A DNA stretch of 64,000 nt, from the NCBI GenBank assembly GCA_033584155.1, contig CP138355.1, positions 3,233,826-3,297,825 of the forward strand, read 5' to 3'. The DNA comes from Candidatus Electrothrix scaldis. Its GTDB lineage: Bacteria > Desulfobacterota > Desulfobulbia > Desulfobulbales > Desulfobulbaceae. Shown here in pieces: positions 55,998-63,267 of the stretch (the first letter of the stretch is position 1; every line of letters starts with the position of its first letter). The position numbers were made by a program, and so were the translations under genes. Under the pieces are notes generated by a model that worked only from the letters and a program-made list of their open reading frames with translations, was not told where the DNA came from and made no database searches.

Positions 55998-57263
55998 ATG
56001 CACATCATCAGAATTCAAAAAATCTGTATAGGGTTATTTTTGGTTAGCCTATTTATTAATAGTTCGATCATGGCTGAGATAGATACTACAAAGGTCCAAA
56101 AACTGCTGGGAGATGCAGGCGATGCATCTGATTGGTTTGGAGTTAGTGTCTCAGTATATGATAATACAGCGCTAGTAGGAACATGGCCTGGCGCTGTTTA
56201 TGTATTTACTCGCAATACTCAAGGTGCTTGGACCCAGCAAGAGAAACTCACATTACCCCCGGAAGAAGGTGATAAATTAGGAAGCAGCGTTTCGTTATAT
56301 GGTAACACGGCCTTAATCGGGTCTCATTTTGACGTTGAAGGAAGTTACATTCGGCATAGAGCTGCCTATGTTTTTGTGAGAGATAGCGGGGGAAACTGGA
56401 GTCAGCAAGCCAAACTATCAATCGATGATTACGCTGAAGGAGACTGGTTTGGTGTCTCTGTTTCACTATCGGGCGATACAGCAGCAATAGGAGCTATGGG
56501 GGACGATGGCACAGGTGCTGTATATATCTTTACCCGGAATAGCGATGGGGTTTGGAGTCAACAGGCCAAGCTTACATCAACTAACTCTGCTGATTTTGAT
56601 TTATTTGGCATTGCGGTGTCTCTCTACCAGGATACCGTTCTTATAGGCGCACGGCAAAATGGAGTTGATGGGTTAGAATGGGCAGGTTCTGCTTATGTCT
56701 TTACCAGGTCCGGTGTTACATGGACTCAACAGCAAAAACTCACTCCATCTGATGAAATAAAGTGGGGTTATTTCGGGAACGCAGTTTCAGTCTATGGAGA
56801 CACCGCGTTAATAGGAGCAAGGCGAGACCAAGGTTTGTTTACTCCCGGAGCGGCATATATCTTTGTTCGTGACATATCTGGACATTGGAGTGAAGCGCAG
56901 AAACTCATGGCGAGTGACGCTGCTCTCCAAGATCATGATAATTTTGGAGGCGCCGTATCAGTATACGGCAACACGGCTCTGATAGGAGCTTCACAGAGCC
57001 AAGAAAATTCAATCATGACAGGTGCTACTTACGTCTTTCAACGGGATAACTCAGGAAACTGGACACAGCAAAAAAAGATTGTTGCATTTGATGCTGCAGC
57101 GAATGATCGTTTTGGTTATTCAGTGTCTCTATCCAAAAACAACGCCTTGACCGGAGCGATTGAGGATAACTCCACCGGTTCAGCATACTGCTATGGCTCG
57201 AAAGAGACAGGGAATTTTCCGATCTTATATTTACCTGCAATTTTACGTCGCATTCATCCATAA
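55998..57263 (+). CDS. Secreted FG-GAP (integrin-type) seven-bladed propeller protein
   Basis: A 421-residue protein with a signal peptide (ICIGLFLVSLFINSSIMA, cleavage near residue 26). Seven repeats follow of the form (D)xFGxxVSxYxxTALIGA...GAxYVFxRxxxGxWxQQxKL, at about 50-residue spacing. The last repeat is shorter, and the protein ends in FPILYLPAILRRIHP. FG-GAP repeats make a beta propeller, as in integrin alpha chains, and in bacteria often serve adhesion or ligand binding at the cell surface. It is a single gene between dnaK and the serC region, read in the opposite direction from the latter. No anchor motif is seen, so it is probably exported to the periplasm or outside. Confidence 0.88.
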   Translation: MHIIRIQKICIGLFLVSLFINSSIMAEIDTTKVQKLLGDAGDASDWFGVSVSVYDNTALVGTWPGAVYVFTRNTQGAWTQQEKLTLPPEEGDKLGSSVSLYGNTALIGSHFDVEGSYIRHRAAYVFVRDSGGNWSQQAKLSIDDYAEGDWFGVSVSLSGDTAAIGAMGDDGTGAVYIFTRNSDGVWSQQAKLTSTNSADFDLFGIAVSLYQDTVLIGARQNGVDGLEWAGSAYVFTRSGVTWTQQQKLTPSDEIKWGYFGNAVSVYGDTALIGARRDQGLFTPGAAYIFVRDISGHWSEAQKLMASDAALQDHDNFGGAVSVYGNTALIGASQSQENSIMTGATYVFQRDNSGNWTQQKKIVAFDAAANDRFGYSVSLSKNNALTGAIEDNSTGSAYCYGSKETGNFPILYLPAILRRIHP

Positions 57264-57403
57264 TCAAACAAACGGTACTGGGCTCGCACTATTCTGACAT
57301 ACATCATATCGTCCCGAAAAGTACCAAAACAATACAGCCGGTTGAGCTTTCTGAGGGGGGTGAAATGGTAGGAGCCCAGTGCCGGATAATTTCTGTTTCG
57401 CGG

Positions 57404-57725
57404 CTACAGAAAGTTATAAATCACCGGCAAGGTGAAAAAGGCACAAGCAATACCATAGGCCGCCATTGCCGAACTTAGCCGAGGTTGTACGCCTGAAACT
57501 GAGGCGAGTACACTGGTCATGATTATAGGCGGCATAGCTGTCTCCAGCAAGGCAACCTGAACAGCGCTCCCGAAAAAATGCAGCTCTGGTACCTGACGGA
57601 GAATCAGAGCTGGTAGGGCAATGTAAATAACATAGAGACTCAGGCTCTTGTCAGCCCCCTGGAGGAAAGAGCTTCAGATAATCCAGGAGCCGACCAAGAG
57701 CCAGCAGAAGAAGAACAAAGGGCAA
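57404..57725 (-). pseudogene. AEC-family (auxin efflux carrier) transporter remnant with internal deletion and frameshift
   Basis: Reading from a TTG at 57725, just after the serC stop, gives LPFVLLLLALGRLLDYLKLFPPG. A one-base excess in a five-G run then shifts the frame, which continues as ADKSLSLYVIYIALPALILRQVPEL, the N-terminus of an AEC permease. The frame passes directly into LLETAMPPIIMTSVLASVSG and AYGIACAFFTLPVIYNFL, the family's C-terminus, and stops at 57404. About six central membrane segments are missing. The gene was thus internally deleted and then frameshifted. Its position right after serC suggests it was once in that operon. Confidence 0.75.
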
Positions 57726-57727
57726 GA

Positions 57728-58810
57728 TCAGGCGTTCTTGGCAGCAAACTCTGCCATAAAAGCAACCAGTTTTTCTACGCCTTCCTTAGGAAAGGCATTA
57801 TAAATGGACGCCCGGCAACCGCCGATAGAGCGATGGCCTTTCAAACCATCTAAGCCAATGGCAGCAGCCTCTGCAATGAACTGAGCTTCCAGCTCAGGGG
57901 TCGGCAGATTAAAGGTTACGTTCATCAGAGAACGGGAAGCCTTCTCAGCATGACCACGGTAGAAGTCATTGCTATCAATGGCCTCGTACAGTAGCGCTGC
58001 TTTTTCTTCATTGAGCTTTTGCATGGCTGCAACACCACCCTGCTCTTTTAACCAGTTCAGAACCCGGCCCACGCAGTAGATAGCAAAGGTCGGCGGAGTG
58101 TTGAACATGGAGCCTTTATCGGCATGGGTCTTATAGCGGAGCATGGTGGGAACATTATCCGGGGTGCTGTCCAGCAGATCTTCCCGGATGATAACCAGAG
58201 TTACACCGGCAGGTCCCATATTCTTCTGCGCACCGGCAAAGATGATACCAAAGCGAGAGACATCAAGCGGGCGTGAAAAGATATCCGAAGACATATCACA
58301 GACCAGCATCTTGTCCTTTTCCGGGAAATCAGCAAACTGGGTCCCATAGATAGTGTTGTTAGAGCAGAGGTACAGGTACTCAGATGCCTCATCAACGCTG
58401 TACTCCCCCGCTTCCGGGACCCTGTTAAAGCTGCTCTCTTCGCTGGTATAAGCGATATCAATATCACCTAACATCTTGGCCTCTTTAATGGCCTTCTTGG
58501 TCCAGGTACCAGTGTTTAGATAAGTGGCCTTTTTACCTGCGCCGAGCAGGTTCATGGGTATCATGAAAAACTGAGATGACGCGCCACCTTGCAGGAAAAG
58601 CACCTTGTAATTTTCAGGCACCTCAAGCAACTCACGAACCAAGGCCTCGGCTTCATCAGCCACAGCCATGAATTCCTTAGAGCGATGGCTCATTTCAATG
58701 AGACCAATGCCCTTATCCTTGAAATTAACAATATCCTTTGCTGCTTCTTCAAGAACGGCATAAGGAAGGGTTGCTGGTCCGGGGCTGAAATTATAAATTC
58801 TTGCTGGCAT
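57728..58810 (-). CDS. serC: Phosphoserine aminotransferase
   Basis: A 360-residue class V aminotransferase. It has YNFSPGPATLPYAVLEEA at the start, GIGLIEMSHRSKEF, VLFLQGGASSQFFMIPMNLL, CDMSSDIFSRPLDV, and the PLP lysine in IFAGAQKNMGPAGVTLVII. GLDGLKGHRSIGGCRASIYNAFP closes the family signature. It converts 3-phosphohydroxypyruvate to phosphoserine, and also serves pyridoxal phosphate synthesis. It shares an operon with trmL 37 bases upstream. Confidence 0.97.
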   Translation of the reverse strand: MPARIYNFSPGPATLPYAVLEEAAKDIVNFKDKGIGLIEMSHRSKEFMAVADEAEALVRELLEVPENYKVLFLQGGASSQFFMIPMNLLGAGKKATYLNTGTWTKKAIKEAKMLGDIDIAYTSEESSFNRVPEAGEYSVDEASEYLYLCSNNTIYGTQFADFPEKDKMLVCDMSSDIFSRPLDVSRFGIIFAGAQKNMGPAGVTLVIIREDLLDSTPDNVPTMLRYKTHADKGSMFNTPPTFAIYCVGRVLNWLKEQGGVAAMQKLNEEKAALLYEAIDSNDFYRGHAEKASRSLMNVTFNLPTPELEAQFIAEAAAIGLDGLKGHRSIGGCRASIYNAFPKEGVEKLVAFMAEFAAKNA

Positions 58811-58847
58811 TGTATATCACACTCCTTTGTATAAAGAGATAAATGGG

Positions 58848-59315
58848 TTAACGAGGTTGTATCTGACGCAGAGCCTCATACAGGACGATCCCGGCACTCA
58901 TGGCCAGATTAAGGCTGCGGATATGCGGATTTGTCATGGGAATGGTATAACAACGGTCAGGATAGAGCGCAAGGGTTTCTTCCGGTAATCCCTTTGTCTC
59001 CCGGCCAAAAACCAGGTAATCACCCGGTTGGAAATCAGCCTGATAATAGGGGCTATCGCTCTTGGTCGTAAAAAAATAGAGCCTCCGCTCATCATGCTGC
59101 TCTAGAAATTCCTCAAAGCTCGGCCAATGATGAATATTGACATGGGGCCAATAATCAAGCCCTGCCCGCTTCAAATGCTTGTCATCGGTGCTGAACCCCA
59201 AAGGGTGTACCAAATCCAACACAGAATCTGTTGCCCCGCAGAGGCGGGCAATTGACCCGGTATTGGGAGGTATTTCCGGTTCGACCAAGACGATATGAAG
59301 GGGTGATGCTTGCAT
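58848..59315 (-). CDS. trmL: tRNA (cytidine/uridine-34 2'-O)-methyltransferase TrmL
   Basis: A 155-residue SPOUT methyltransferase. It has HIVLVEPEIPPNTGSIARLCGATDSVLDLVHPLGFS, DYLVFGRETKGLPEETLA and TIPMTNPHIRSLNLAMSAGIVLYEALRQ, which make the trefoil-knot SAM site. It 2'-O-methylates the wobble base of tRNA-Leu. It is the first gene of a two-gene operon with serC. Confidence 0.95.
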   Translation of the reverse strand: MQASPLHIVLVEPEIPPNTGSIARLCGATDSVLDLVHPLGFSTDDKHLKRAGLDYWPHVNIHHWPSFEEFLEQHDERRLYFFTTKSDSPYYQADFQPGDYLVFGRETKGLPEETLALYPDRCYTIPMTNPHIRSLNLAMSAGIVLYEALRQIQPR

Positions 59316-59437
59316 GAGTAAAGACTTCTTTGTTCTGGCATTAACAATATGGTTTCATTCCGCCGAAAGGATATACAGCAAACGAAAGGGAAAGGCAAAT
59401 TATTCATGACTGGAGCACGAACGAAGCACAAACAAGA

Positions 59438-59469
59438 AAGGGACGGCCTTTATGAGAAGGCCGTCCCTT
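59438..59469 (-). terminator. Terminator for the riboswitch-controlled secreted-protein gene
   Basis: A 13-bp perfect stem AAGGGACGGCCTT/AAGGCCGTCCCTT with a 6-base loop. On the minus strand it is followed by TCTTGTTTGTG. It lies about 100 bases beyond the stop of the 59566..60108 gene. Confidence 0.8.
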
Positions 59470-59565
59470 GAGAGAGCAGAAGAGAAGCAAGAAGAAAAAA
59501 TATATTCTTACGCTATAGAACCGAGAGACAATGTAGTTCTGCGCTTGCACGAAGCGCGGTCATTC

Positions 59566-60108
59566 TTACTTACATTTAAAAAAGAGACCCTCTGTATCAA
59601 TAACTTCGACCTCTGAGGCAGCTTTTCTCTCTGAGACCGCATCTACCTCTCCTGTTGAACGAGCTCCGGTATCGCAATCATAGGTCCCTGGGGCTAATTG
59701 AAAGGATCCTTCCCAACCAACCCGTTTACCACCATCCACAACCCAGGAGAAATCAGAAATTTTTCCATTTTTGCTCAAATCAATCGGCATGTTTTGCCCA
59801 AGCGTATAGATGTTGACGATTGGTTTGCTTCTCCCATCTTGCATGAAGCCATTCTGCAAGACAAGAACAAAGACAGTATTGGTTATACTGTCATAACGTA
59901 GGTAGACATTCGGTGTACTTTCTCCAGTGCAGTTGCTGCCGGAACGCATGGGCGTTGAACAATCCTTGTCCAAATCCCATTCTTCGTACCGGCCATCGAC
60001 AATGACAGCTGACTGCCTCCCAGCTTGCGCAGCAAGTGGAAAAACGATAAAAAGAAATACCGCTAGTCCTGTCATGTGTCCGCAAAGTAGAGAATGCCTT
60101 ACTTTCAT
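59566..60108 (-). CDS. Small secreted protein of unknown function, under a GEMM-type riboswitch
   Basis: A 180-residue protein with a signal peptide (HMTGLAVFLFIVFPLAAQAG, cleavage near residue 30). The mature part starts SAVIVDGRYEEWDLDKDCSTP, reminiscent of the opening strand of secreted carbohydrate-binding-like beta domains (VDGxxxEW). It contains four cysteines (CSTP, NCTG, YDCDTG, FKCK), so two disulfides are possible. No family is recognised. GGAGGTGG lies just before the ATG. Its leader contains a cyclic dinucleotide riboswitch motif and it has its own promoter and terminator, so it is a single-gene, second-messenger-regulated unit. A surface or matrix role is inferred from that regulation only. 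Confidence 0.82.
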   Translation of the reverse strand: MKVRHSLLCGHMTGLAVFLFIVFPLAAQAGRQSAVIVDGRYEEWDLDKDCSTPMRSGSNCTGESTPNVYLRYDSITNTVFVLVLQNGFMQDGRSKPIVNIYTLGQNMPIDLSKNGKISDFSWVVDGGKRVGWEGSFQLAPGTYDCDTGARSTGEVDAVSERKAASEVEVIDTEGLFFKCK

Positions 60109-60137
60109 TACACCACCTCCTGGTATTGGGAACTAAA

Positions 60138-60225
60138 AGCAGGTAACCCGGCTATCTCCCCCATCAGAGACCCGTGGCTTTCCGACACCGCCTCGCGACG
60201 GCTGTGGCTTTATCAACTTTCCGGC
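60138..60225 (-). promoter_or_regulatory. GEMM-I-like cyclic dinucleotide riboswitch
   Basis: On the minus strand the leader reads GATAAAGCCACAGCC, a GCGAGG-type hairpin loop, GGAAAGCCACGGGTCT, and then AGCCGGGTTACC. The GxAAAGCCACGGGTC segment and the closing AGCCGGGTTxCC tetraloop-receptor segment match what I remember of Geobacter-type GEMM-I aptamers, in the right order and spacing. It lies 30-120 bases before the start of the secreted-protein gene. The Shine-Dalgarno sequence follows directly without a terminator hairpin, so control is probably translational. Whether it binds c-di-GMP or cGAMP cannot be decided by eye. Confidence 0.72.
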
Positions 60226-60307
60226 ACAGGAATGATAAGCTCCTGCTATCCTGCTCCGCCCAGAAAGTCAGGTACCCGCTGTGTGAGCTTAGAGGCACTT
60301 GAAGAAC

Positions 60308-60336
60308 AACTTAAAAATTTTAATCTTTCTTGTCAA
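60308..60336 (-). promoter_or_regulatory. Promoter of the riboswitch leader
   Basis: On the minus strand a perfect TTGACA (60336-60331) is followed after 17 bases by TAAGTT (60313-60308). The -10 is weak, but the position, about 85 bases before the aptamer, is what the riboswitch transcript needs. Confidence 0.5.
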
Positions 60337-60868
60337 CTTTTTTAATCAAACGAGGATGATAGAAAAAAAAGTGAAATTTTTTCTTTAACTCTTTTCCTAT
60401 CGAACATGAAGTATTTCCTGGAAATATTAGCTCAATAAATACAGCAGGATGAGAAGCGGTCATAATAAAATAAAAATTTTTTCTATAACACCTTGTGGCA
60501 ACAGGATGCTTTTTTCTTTAACACATTTTTTTTTCACAACTTTTCTTATTCCTGCAGAAGACGAAGCAAGACCTGTGAAACGCCTTTTTCTCCCTTCGTT
60601 TTTGCGAGCTCCTTTCTGTCAGGGTCTTACTTTTTTCTTTCCTAATACACTTTTTCATTGCCATGCTTTCAAAAAAATAGTAATTAGGCGCGCCCTTTTT
60701 TTCTTGAGCAACAGGACCGACATAAATATCTTAATAACAAGAAGATATGAACTCTCCTGCCCCGCAGAAAAAAAATATGCGTTGACCACACTCTACTGCT
60801 TTCGATTTCACACAGGGTGACTTGCGAGCAGCCATTGCCAAACTCTCTTTAAAAGGAGCCTGTAGGTC
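60337..60868. other. AT-rich gene-free region
   Basis: The 530 bases between the riboswitch promoter and the SET-domain gene are AT-rich, with long A and T runs. A 123-codon frame at 60449..60820 lacks a ribosome-binding site and any recognisable pattern. I see no RNA gene or repeat. The region probably holds only divergent promoters. Confidence 0.5.
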
Positions 60869-61363
60869 ATGATTTATCCAAAAAAATTCGGGATTAACCC
60901 TCTGTATCCACAAGCTGCTGACTTTGAAGTTATCTACAAAGATACACTTTCAGGTTCAGGAGTTATTACAAAAAGATACTTTGCTCAGGGAGATCTCTTG
61001 GCAATGGTAGCAGGGGAAGAAATGTCGGAGATACTTCAGCACACTCTCCAGATCACACCAGACCGGCACATGTATGACCCATATTTTACAGGGTACTTCC
61101 TCCATTCTTGTTCACCCAATGTCTCTCTTGATATGAGCAGAAGGACAGTAACCGCCCTTTGCGACATCGAAGCGGGAAGCTTTCTCTCTATGGATTACGC
61201 TGAAACAGAAGATGTCCTTTTTAAACAATTCCCCTGCTCCTGCGGCAGCCCAAACTGTCGTTTATGGATTACAGGCCGTAAGGAAACAGCGACTGCGCCT
61301 TATGTAGCCGCACTGACCGGTCCTGCCGGGATCATGGCGACACAGCTGGCAGGCGAGTGTTAA
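60869..61363 (+). CDS. SET-domain protein with post-SET cysteines
   Basis: A 164-residue protein with a compact SET fold. GSGVITKRYFAQGDLLAMVAGEE forms the N-terminal SET part. GYFLHSCSPNVSLDMSRRTVTALCDIEAGSFLSMDYAETED carries the pseudoknot motifs (NHxCxPN-like HSCSPN, and the D-Y of MDYAETED). CSCGSPNCRLWITG is a post-SET zinc motif. Eukaryotic relatives methylate protein lysines; short bacterial ones are poorly known. AAAAGGAG precedes the ATG. The stop overlaps the start of the PLP decarboxylase (TAATG), so the two act together, perhaps on a lysine- or ornithine-related substrate. That is an inference. Confidence 0.85.
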   Translation: MIYPKKFGINPLYPQAADFEVIYKDTLSGSGVITKRYFAQGDLLAMVAGEEMSEILQHTLQITPDRHMYDPYFTGYFLHSCSPNVSLDMSRRTVTALCDIEAGSFLSMDYAETEDVLFKQFPCSCGSPNCRLWITGRKETATAPYVAALTGPAGIMATQLAGEC

Positions 61364-62577
61364 TGGATAGCAGGCAGTACTACGCCTGGTGGCAGAGAGA
61401 GGATCTCTGCTATCAGGCCGGGCAACTTCATTTTGCTGGCAGGGCAGTTAAACAACTGGCTGCCCAATTCGGTTCACGGAGTTTTGTCTACTCCTTTGCC
61501 AGGATCCGGGAGAATCTGAGCCGACTTTATCAGGCCCTGGAAGAGGCTGAACTGCGCGCTGGTTTCTCGGTTCTCTATGCCATGAAGGCCAACCGCTTTG
61601 TCCCCCTCCTGACCCGGCTTCAGGAAACCGGACGCTGCGGCATTGACGCCTGTTCTCCCAATGAGGTGGAACTGGCTGTGAGTTGTGGCTTTTCCCCCAG
61701 TGATATTTCCTTTACTGCGGGCAATCTCTCCCGTGCTGATTATGAGCAGCTCGCCCGTTATGCGGGCCTGTTCATGGACTGTGATTCCCTGCACGCTATC
61801 AGGACCTGGGCACAGTATAAACCAGGGGCAAAGATCGGCATCCGCATCAACCCGGCTGCCGGGGTAAGCCGTGAGGCCAACAGCACCCTGCAATATGCCG
61901 GCAATAAGGTCACCAAGTTCGGCATCTATCAGGAACAGTTTGACGAGGCCCTGGCCACGGCTGCGGACTGCGGACTGACGGTTGCGAAGATTCATTTTCA
62001 TACGGGTTGCGGCTACCTCACGCCCCAGCTGAACCAGCTGGACGAGGTGATAGAACGCTGCATGTGGTTTATCAAGCGTTGTGACACGCTGGAAAAGGTC
62101 AATATGGGAGGAGGCCTCGGTGTTCCTCATAATGCCTTTGACCAGCCCCTTGATCTCTCGCAATGGGCCGCTGTCCTGAAAAAACACTTCAGCGAAACAG
62201 GACTGCATCTGGAGGTTGAGCCGGGAGAATACCTGCTCAAGGATGCGGGCATTCTGCTGCTGGAGAAAACAATGGTCGAGAAAAAGAAAGACATAGTCTT
62301 TCTTGGGCTTGATGCGGGCTTTAACCTGGCACCGGAGCCAGCCTATTATCAACTACCCTTACAACCGGTCCCTCTGGAGCTGCGTGATGAGGTGTTTTCT
62401 CCTATGCGGGTTGTCGGTAATATCAACGAGGCCATTGATGTCTGGTATGATCAATCCTGGATGCCCGATATGGATGGACAGGAATATCTGGCCCTGATCA
62501 ATGCCGGGGCATATTCTTCTTCTATGGCCTCGAATCATTGTATGCGGGGACAATTCAAGGAGTTTCTGCTGCCGTAG
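61363..62577 (+). CDS. PLP-dependent amino acid decarboxylase (Orn/Lys/DAP decarboxylase family, type III fold)
   Basis: A 404-residue alanine-racemase-fold enzyme. The PLP lysine is in FSVLYAMKANRF. It is followed by GIDACSPNEVELAVSCGFSPSDISFTAGN, KIGIRINPAAG, KFGIYQEQF, KIHFHTGCGY and NMGGGLGVP (phosphate-binding glycines). LHLEVEPGEYLLKDAG and the C-terminal DAGAYSSSMAS equivalent (LINAGAYSSSMASNHCMRG) complete the barrel and beta domains. It resembles diaminopimelate decarboxylase but lacks the usual C-x-E-S-x-D cysteine pattern near the C-terminus, so the substrate is uncertain. I start at the ATG at 61363 (TAATG overlap); a GTG two codons upstream is possible. It is coupled to the SET-domain gene. 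Confidence 0.88.
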   Translation: MDSRQYYAWWQREDLCYQAGQLHFAGRAVKQLAAQFGSRSFVYSFARIRENLSRLYQALEEAELRAGFSVLYAMKANRFVPLLTRLQETGRCGIDACSPNEVELAVSCGFSPSDISFTAGNLSRADYEQLARYAGLFMDCDSLHAIRTWAQYKPGAKIGIRINPAAGVSREANSTLQYAGNKVTKFGIYQEQFDEALATAADCGLTVAKIHFHTGCGYLTPQLNQLDEVIERCMWFIKRCDTLEKVNMGGGLGVPHNAFDQPLDLSQWAAVLKKHFSETGLHLEVEPGEYLLKDAGILLLEKTMVEKKKDIVFLGLDAGFNLAPEPAYYQLPLQPVPLELRDEVFSPMRVVGNINEAIDVWYDQSWMPDMDGQEYLALINAGAYSSSMASNHCMRGQFKEFLLP

Positions 62578-62729
62578 TTTTTCTTTTTCCCGGTAGCTCC
62601 TCCGACCGGAGACAGCTTTTCTGCTGCGCTAACTGCTCTTGCCGAGCATTCCGGTTGCACTTTTTGCCTTGCTGATGTTTTATTGCCTGTTGGAACGGTG
62701 ATGGGATGAATCAGCAACGTTTCTTTTTG

Positions 62730-62754
62730 AGCACAGGAGTTCTTCTCCTGTGCT
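62730..62754 (+). terminator. Possible terminator after the decarboxylase gene
   Basis: A 10-bp perfect stem AGCACAGGAG/CTCCTGTGCT with a TTCTT loop is followed by TATATCTACCC. It lies about 150 bases past the decarboxylase stop. The stem is strong but the T tail is weak. The bases between the stop and this hairpin hold nothing else that I can name. Confidence 0.5.
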
Positions 62755-62859
62755 TATATCTACCCTTTGCACAAAAATACGCTGTACGTTTCTTGTTCAC
62801 TGCGCCTGATTTTGCATTACAGCAGGCACGAAGGAAAAATCGAGCTATCCTCTTTTAAT

Positions 62860-63145
62860 ATCGAGCGTTCCATTTAAAGAGCGGAGACGTGCGAGTAGAG
62901 AATTGCCTGGTGCGTTAAGAAAAAGAAGAGGTGCTTTTTTAAAACCCCGTCATCCTTTTTCTTTAAGTGTCGCTCCTTTCTTAAAACGGACAACTGCGAG
63001 ATGAACAAGTGGGGGTTCTATAGGAAAAGTAACCTCTCCTTTTTTAAAAAGTGGTCGTCCGTTTTCTTCTCGCAGCTCTTGATTTTTAAAATGGAAGAGC
63101 ACGAAGAGAGACGTGAGCTGGTGTTTTTTTAGACTGACGGTCTGT
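62860..63145 (+). ncRNA. Candidate structured non-coding RNA upstream of the reverse transcriptase
   Basis: This gene-free stretch is dense in complementary segments. TAAGAAAAAG (62926-62935) pairs with CTTTTTCTTTA (62955-62965). AAAACGGAC (62983-62991) pairs with GTCCGTTTT (63057-63065). CTGCGAG (62994-63000) pairs with CTCGCAG (63069-63075). The last two interleave, so they would make a pseudoknot or alternate. TTCCATTTAAA (62868-62878) can pair with TTTAAAATGGAA (63085-63096), enclosing all of these, and GCTCTT...AAGAGC forms a local hairpin at 63075-63100. GAGACGTG occurs at both ends of the region. Retrons and several DRT defence systems carry a structured RNA before the reverse transcriptase gene; this fits, but no family is recognised. 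Confidence 0.5.
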
Positions 63146-63267
63146 TTTTACGAAATGAGAGCTACAAAGAAAAACAGAGACTGAACGTTGAATGAAGCAA
63201 GGGCTAATTTTATTGTCAGGATAGGAAAAAAATAATCTCGCAATGGTAAAATTGACAGGAAAGTTTT

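Noticed and set aside
60449-60820. 123-codon frame in the AT-rich spacer
   Set aside because: Its composition follows poly-T tracts, and there is no Shine-Dalgarno sequence and no recognisable motif.
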